Positions 61,113 through 64,000 of a DNA stretch of 64,000 nt are shown piece by piece. Made by a program: the position numbers and the translations under genes. Within the stretch, counting starts at the first letter, position 1. Each line of letters opens with the position of its first letter. The notes under the pieces were generated by a model. That model was not told where the DNA came from, did no database searches, and worked only from the letters and a program-made list of their open reading frames with translations. Source of the DNA: Oligella sp050920755 (GTDB lineage Bacteria; Pseudomonadota; Gammaproteobacteria; Burkholderiales; Burkholderiaceae_B); the NCBI RefSeq assembly GCF_050920755.1, contig NZ_CP158480.1, positions 1,736,001-1,800,000 on the forward strand. Reading direction: 5' to 3'.

Positions 61113-61451
61113 TCAAATCGCTAAAGCGTCCTGTTCACCGGTACGGATACGAATGACTTTTTCAACATTCGTCACAAAGATTTTACCGTCGCCGATTTTA
61201 CCCGTACGCGCAGCCTTAATAATGGCCTCAATACAAGCGTCGACCTGATCCTTGGTCACGACCACATCAATTCTTACCTTAGGTAAGAAATCAACCACAT
61301 ACTCGGCACCGCGATACAACTCAGTATGCCCGCGTTGTCTGCCAAAGCCTCTAACCTCAGTGACGGTTAAACCGTTAAGACCGATTTCAGATAACTCCTC
61401 ACGCACCTCATCTAATTTGAAGGGCTTAATGATTGCAGTAATTTGTTTCAT
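61113..61451 (-). CDS. glnB: Nitrogen regulatory protein PII
   Basis: This 112-residue PII protein signals nitrogen and energy status by binding ATP/ADP and 2-oxoglutarate and by uridylylation. The T-loop reads GFGRQRGHTELYRGAEYVVDFLPK with Y51, the uridylylation site; GKIGDGKIFV is the C-loop motif. GlnB and GlnK cannot be told apart with certainty, but linkage to nadE rather than amtB favours GlnB. It lies 102 bases after nadE on the same strand. Confidence 0.96.
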   Translation of the reverse strand: MKQITAIIKPFKLDEVREELSEIGLNGLTVTEVRGFGRQRGHTELYRGAEYVVDFLPKVRIDVVVTKDQVDACIEAIIKAARTGKIGDGKIFVTNVEKVIRIRTGEQDALAI

Positions 61452-61553
61452 TAGCTATACCTTAAAATAAATTGTTCTTCTCTATAAGACTATCGCTATT
61501 ATCGTTCATTTAACAAAACTTTACAGCTAGTCACTTGCACTTGAGTGTTGTTT

Positions 61554-63239
61554 TTAGTACTTAAAACCGTGCGCAAGCGGATAGCGCCAATCTAAACCGA
61601 AGCTTCCCTCACTAATTCGCGGCCCCGGCGCGGTTTGACGTCTTTTGTACTCATTGAATTTTAACAAACGACCGATTCTCTGTACGGTAGCCTCATCAAA
61701 ACCGGCCTCCACAATCGCCTCACTGCTTTGTTTCAGATCAATTAATCGATACAAAATCTCATCCAACACATCGTATGGCGGCAAACTGTCCTGATCTACC
61801 TGCCCCTCGGCCAGCTCTGCAGAAGGCGCTCGACTGATAATACCCGGGGGAATAATCTCATGCTGTTGATTACGCCAATGGGCCAATCGATAAACTAAAG
61901 TCTTAGGTATATCCTTAAGGATGGCAAAGCCTCCCACCGTATCCCCGTATAAGGTGCTGTAACCGGTGGCTGCCTCGGATTTATTACCACTACAAATAAT
62001 CATGCCACCCAGTTTATTAGATAGGGCCATTAAAATCACTCCGCGAATTCTGGCTTGTAGATTTTCCTCGGTAGTGTCCGCCGGCAAATCTCCGAAAAAC
62101 GGCGCTAATCCCTCCATATAGGCTTTAAACATGGGCTCAATACTGATATTGTGATAAGTCACACCCAAGCGCCCTGCCATATCCTCAGCCAAATCCAGGG
62201 ATAATTGTGAAGTGTATTTGGATGAGAGCATCACGGCAGTGATATTAGCCGGGCCAATGGCATCATAAAGTACCGCCAACACGAGCGCTGAATCCATACC
62301 GCCGGACAAACCTAATGCCGCTTTGCCAATCCCGCTATCTCTTAAAAAATCACGGGTCGACAGCACCAAGGCCCGCCAAATCTCAGACTCAGTCGCTTCC
62401 GTGCTTTGATATAAGAGTGTCTCCGACGCTGCTGTGACATGCTCATTTGTGCTAAGGTCGTGCGCTTTAACAAAAGACCAGTGATGGTCATTTTCCAGCT
62501 CAAATATCGCCATGGCTTCCACGAAATGATCTAATTCAAGCTGTAACTCTTGCTCCTGATTCAGTAAAAAGGCATGGCCTTCATAAATCAGCTCATCATG
62601 AGCGCCCACTTGGTTGGTGTAGAATACATTAAATGGCTGCGCAACCAATTGATCCGCCAAGCGCTTTTGATATTCGCTGATACGACCTACATGATAGGGC
62701 GTTGCGTCCAGCAACAACAGACTGTCTACACCCTGCTCTGCGATACGCTCGGCAAATCCCGTACGCCAAATATCATCACCAATCGCCGTGGCAAAGCGAT
62801 GCCCCTTAAGCTCAAGCGTATTTTGCTCCAAATCAATGCCGTTCTTTAAATAAAAAGTAGCTCCCAAAAGCTTACTGCTTTTGGCTGATAATTGATGATG
62901 CGTCTGCTTAATCTCGCCATTTAAAAGCACGGAGGCGCTATTAAATAACTGCCCCTCATGTAAGGTCAAGTGGCCCACCACGACGTGTAAATCACGGCAT
63001 TGTGCCAATTCCTGCGCCAAGCTATGCAAAGCCTCCTGCTGTGCCGCCAAAAAACTCTCCCGTGACACCAAATCCTGCAAAGCTACACCACACAGCGCCA
63101 ACTCCGGTAATAGCAATAAATCCGCAGCCTGTGCCTGTGCCGCTTTTGCAATCGCAACAATTTTGTGAATATTTGCCGTAAAATCGGCAACCGCGAATCG
63201 GGCTTGGGCAACGGCAATGGTTAAGGGGCTCATCATCAT
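61554..63239 (-). CDS. nadE: Glutamine-dependent NAD+ synthetase
   Basis: This 561-residue protein has an N-terminal nitrilase-like glutaminase domain (about 5-270, Glu-Lys-Cys triad with Cys in LLLPELALCG) and a C-terminal synthetase domain (about 285-561) with the ATP loop LGLSGGMDSALVLA and CSGNKSEAATGYSTLYGD. It amidates nicotinate adenine dinucleotide. The start has three successive Met codons. nadE-glnB is a conserved betaproteobacterial pair. It is divergent from argH. Confidence 0.96.
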   Translation of the reverse strand: MMMSPLTIAVAQARFAVADFTANIHKIVAIAKAAQAQAADLLLLPELALCGVALQDLVSRESFLAAQQEALHSLAQELAQCRDLHVVVGHLTLHEGQLFNSASVLLNGEIKQTHHQLSAKSSKLLGATFYLKNGIDLEQNTLELKGHRFATAIGDDIWRTGFAERIAEQGVDSLLLLDATPYHVGRISEYQKRLADQLVAQPFNVFYTNQVGAHDELIYEGHAFLLNQEQELQLELDHFVEAMAIFELENDHHWSFVKAHDLSTNEHVTAASETLLYQSTEATESEIWRALVLSTRDFLRDSGIGKAALGLSGGMDSALVLAVLYDAIGPANITAVMLSSKYTSQLSLDLAEDMAGRLGVTYHNISIEPMFKAYMEGLAPFFGDLPADTTEENLQARIRGVILMALSNKLGGMIICSGNKSEAATGYSTLYGDTVGGFAILKDIPKTLVYRLAHWRNQQHEIIPPGIISRAPSAELAEGQVDQDSLPPYDVLDEILYRLIDLKQSSEAIVEAGFDEATVQRIGRLLKFNEYKRRQTAPGPRISEGSFGLDWRYPLAHGFKY

Positions 63240-63381
63240 AACATTTTCATAAATAAAATACGCTTTAGATCAGGCGGCGTACAAAGCCTTTATAATTAAT
63301 GATTAGCAAAATCAATTAATTAAATTGCGCCATCGGCTGTATTGCCTGGTGCTGTTCTATTTTACAGATATTTTCAATCAA

Positions 63382-64000
63382 ATGACTGATTCTACTACTC
63401 CGGATAATAACACTCACAATCAATTCGACAATAAGGCCAAGGCTTGGTCGGCCCGTTTCAGCGAGCCGGTTTCCGAGCTGGTTAAGCGCTACACCGCTTC
63501 GGTGGATTTTGATAAGCGCTTAGCCGCTTTTGATATTCAAGGCTCACTTGCACACGCTGAAATGTTGGCGCATGTGGGCGTTATCAGCAAGGATGACTTA
63601 GCACAAATTCAAAGTGGTATGGAGACCATTCTTAAGGAGATCGAGGCCGGTGACTTCGAGTGGTCACTGGATCTTGAGGATGTGCATCTGAATATTGAAA
63701 AAAGACTGGTTGAGCTGATTGGTGATGCAGGTAAGCGTTTACATACCGGACGCTCGCGTAATGACCAAGTCGCTACCGATATGCGTCTTTGGCTACGCTC
63801 AGAGATCGACAGCTCAATTGATTTACTCAAACAGTTACGCCATGCCTTAGCACGTGTTGCGTTGGCGCAGCATGCAACGATTATGCCGGGTTTCACTCAT
63901 TTGCAAGTTGCGCAGCCGGTGACTTTCGGTCATCATTTGCTGGCCTATGCGGAGATGTTCGGGCGTGATGCGGAGCGCTTAGCCGACTGTCGTCGCCGCG
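63382..64000 (+). CDS. argH: Argininosuccinate lyase, N-terminal part
   Basis: The gene starts at ATG 63382 and leaves the window at 64000 after 206 residues. Argininosuccinate lyase releases fumarate and arginine. Signature segments WSARFSEPVSELVKRYTASVDFDKRL, DIQGSLAHAEML, DVHLNIEKRLVELIGDAGKRLHTGRSRNDQVATDMRLW and PGFTHLQVAQPVTFGHH are intact. The signature loop with the catalytic Ser lies downstream of the window. The 142-base gap to nadE holds both divergent promoters. Confidence 0.96.
   Translation, partial: MTDSTTPDNNTHNQFDNKAKAWSARFSEPVSELVKRYTASVDFDKRLAAFDIQGSLAHAEMLAHVGVISKDDLAQIQSGMETILKEIEAGDFEWSLDLEDVHLNIEKRLVELIGDAGKRLHTGRSRNDQVATDMRLWLRSEIDSSIDLLKQLRHALARVALAQHATIMPGFTHLQVAQPVTFGHHLLAYAEMFGRDAERLADCRRR

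Noticed and set aside
1..64000. tRNA, rRNA or CRISPR arrays
   Set aside because: I looked for cloverleaf arms and T-loop motifs and for regular repeat-spacer patterns. The only GGTTCGA-type T-loop found belongs to the tmRNA acceptor piece, and no repeat array is present.

Overview
This 64 kb window is chromosomal DNA from a Gram-negative betaproteobacterium, most likely order Burkholderiales, family Alcaligenaceae. The gene order gyrA-serC-pheA-hisC-tyrA-aroA-cmk-rpsA-ihfB-lapA-lapB-hldE1-hldD, an OmpA of the short Bordetella type, ompA-ubiG-gph, and fnr beside a ccoNOQPGH cluster all fit. The moderate base composition, lower than Bordetella, suggests a genus such as Oligella. That genus guess is inference. 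Most of the window is core, densely packed and housekeeping.

Layout. 1-3.2 kb: isoprenoid genes (dxs end, ispA) with xseB, then a Rieske oxygenase. 3.2-10.2 kb: sulfurtransferase, DMT transporter, htpX, polA and a LOG-family gene that starts head-to-head with polA (start codons overlap by two bases), and a lipoprotein. 10.4-18.7 kb: leuS-lptE-holA-proA-hemJ, an RNA methyltransferase with a long basic N-terminal tail, and an RDD membrane protein. 18.8-21.8 kb: an adenylate-forming-enzyme homologue that has lost its catalytic motifs, a gamma-carbonic-anhydrase-like protein and hslO. 21.9-24.5 kb: the accessory patch, with an IS5-family insertion sequence, a 34-codon 3' remnant of an amino-acid ABC transporter ATPase, and an orphan TadE-like protein. 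24.6-34.4 kb: the microaerobic respiration block. fnr has its own FNR box; a group II intron sits just after the fnr terminator; then come ccoH, ccoG, ccoP, ccoQ, ccoO, ccoN, ccoS and a protein that is only the membrane part of a CcoI copper P-type ATPase. 34.4-51 kb: cysM, a ComEA-like protein, heptose/LPS genes, and the long gyrA-to-hldD cluster, all on the minus strand. 51.5-64 kb: ompA, ubiG, gph, an OmpA-like lipoprotein, a circularly permuted (two-piece) tmRNA gene, prc, a lytic transglycosylase, a SecD-P1-like lipoprotein, a pseudouridine synthase, ubiC, a PII gene with nadE, and the start of argH.

How it works together. The oxygen sensor FNR is encoded convergently with the cbb3 oxidase genes it probably controls: an FNR box lies at a class II position upstream of ccoN and another precedes fnr. 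Cbb3 oxidase needs copper, which in other bacteria is pumped by the P-type ATPase CcoI. Here the gene in the ccoI position keeps eight membrane helices and the CPC copper motif but has no actuator, phosphorylation, nucleotide-binding or N-terminal metal-binding domain. This is the most unusual system in the window. The shikimate/aromatic, serine and histidine-transaminase genes run into ribosomal protein S1, IHF and LPS-heptose/assembly genes as one co-directional block, interrupted by intrinsic terminators before rpsA and after ihfB. GyrA carries Ile at the position of E. coli Ser83, a substitution known to give fluoroquinolone resistance.
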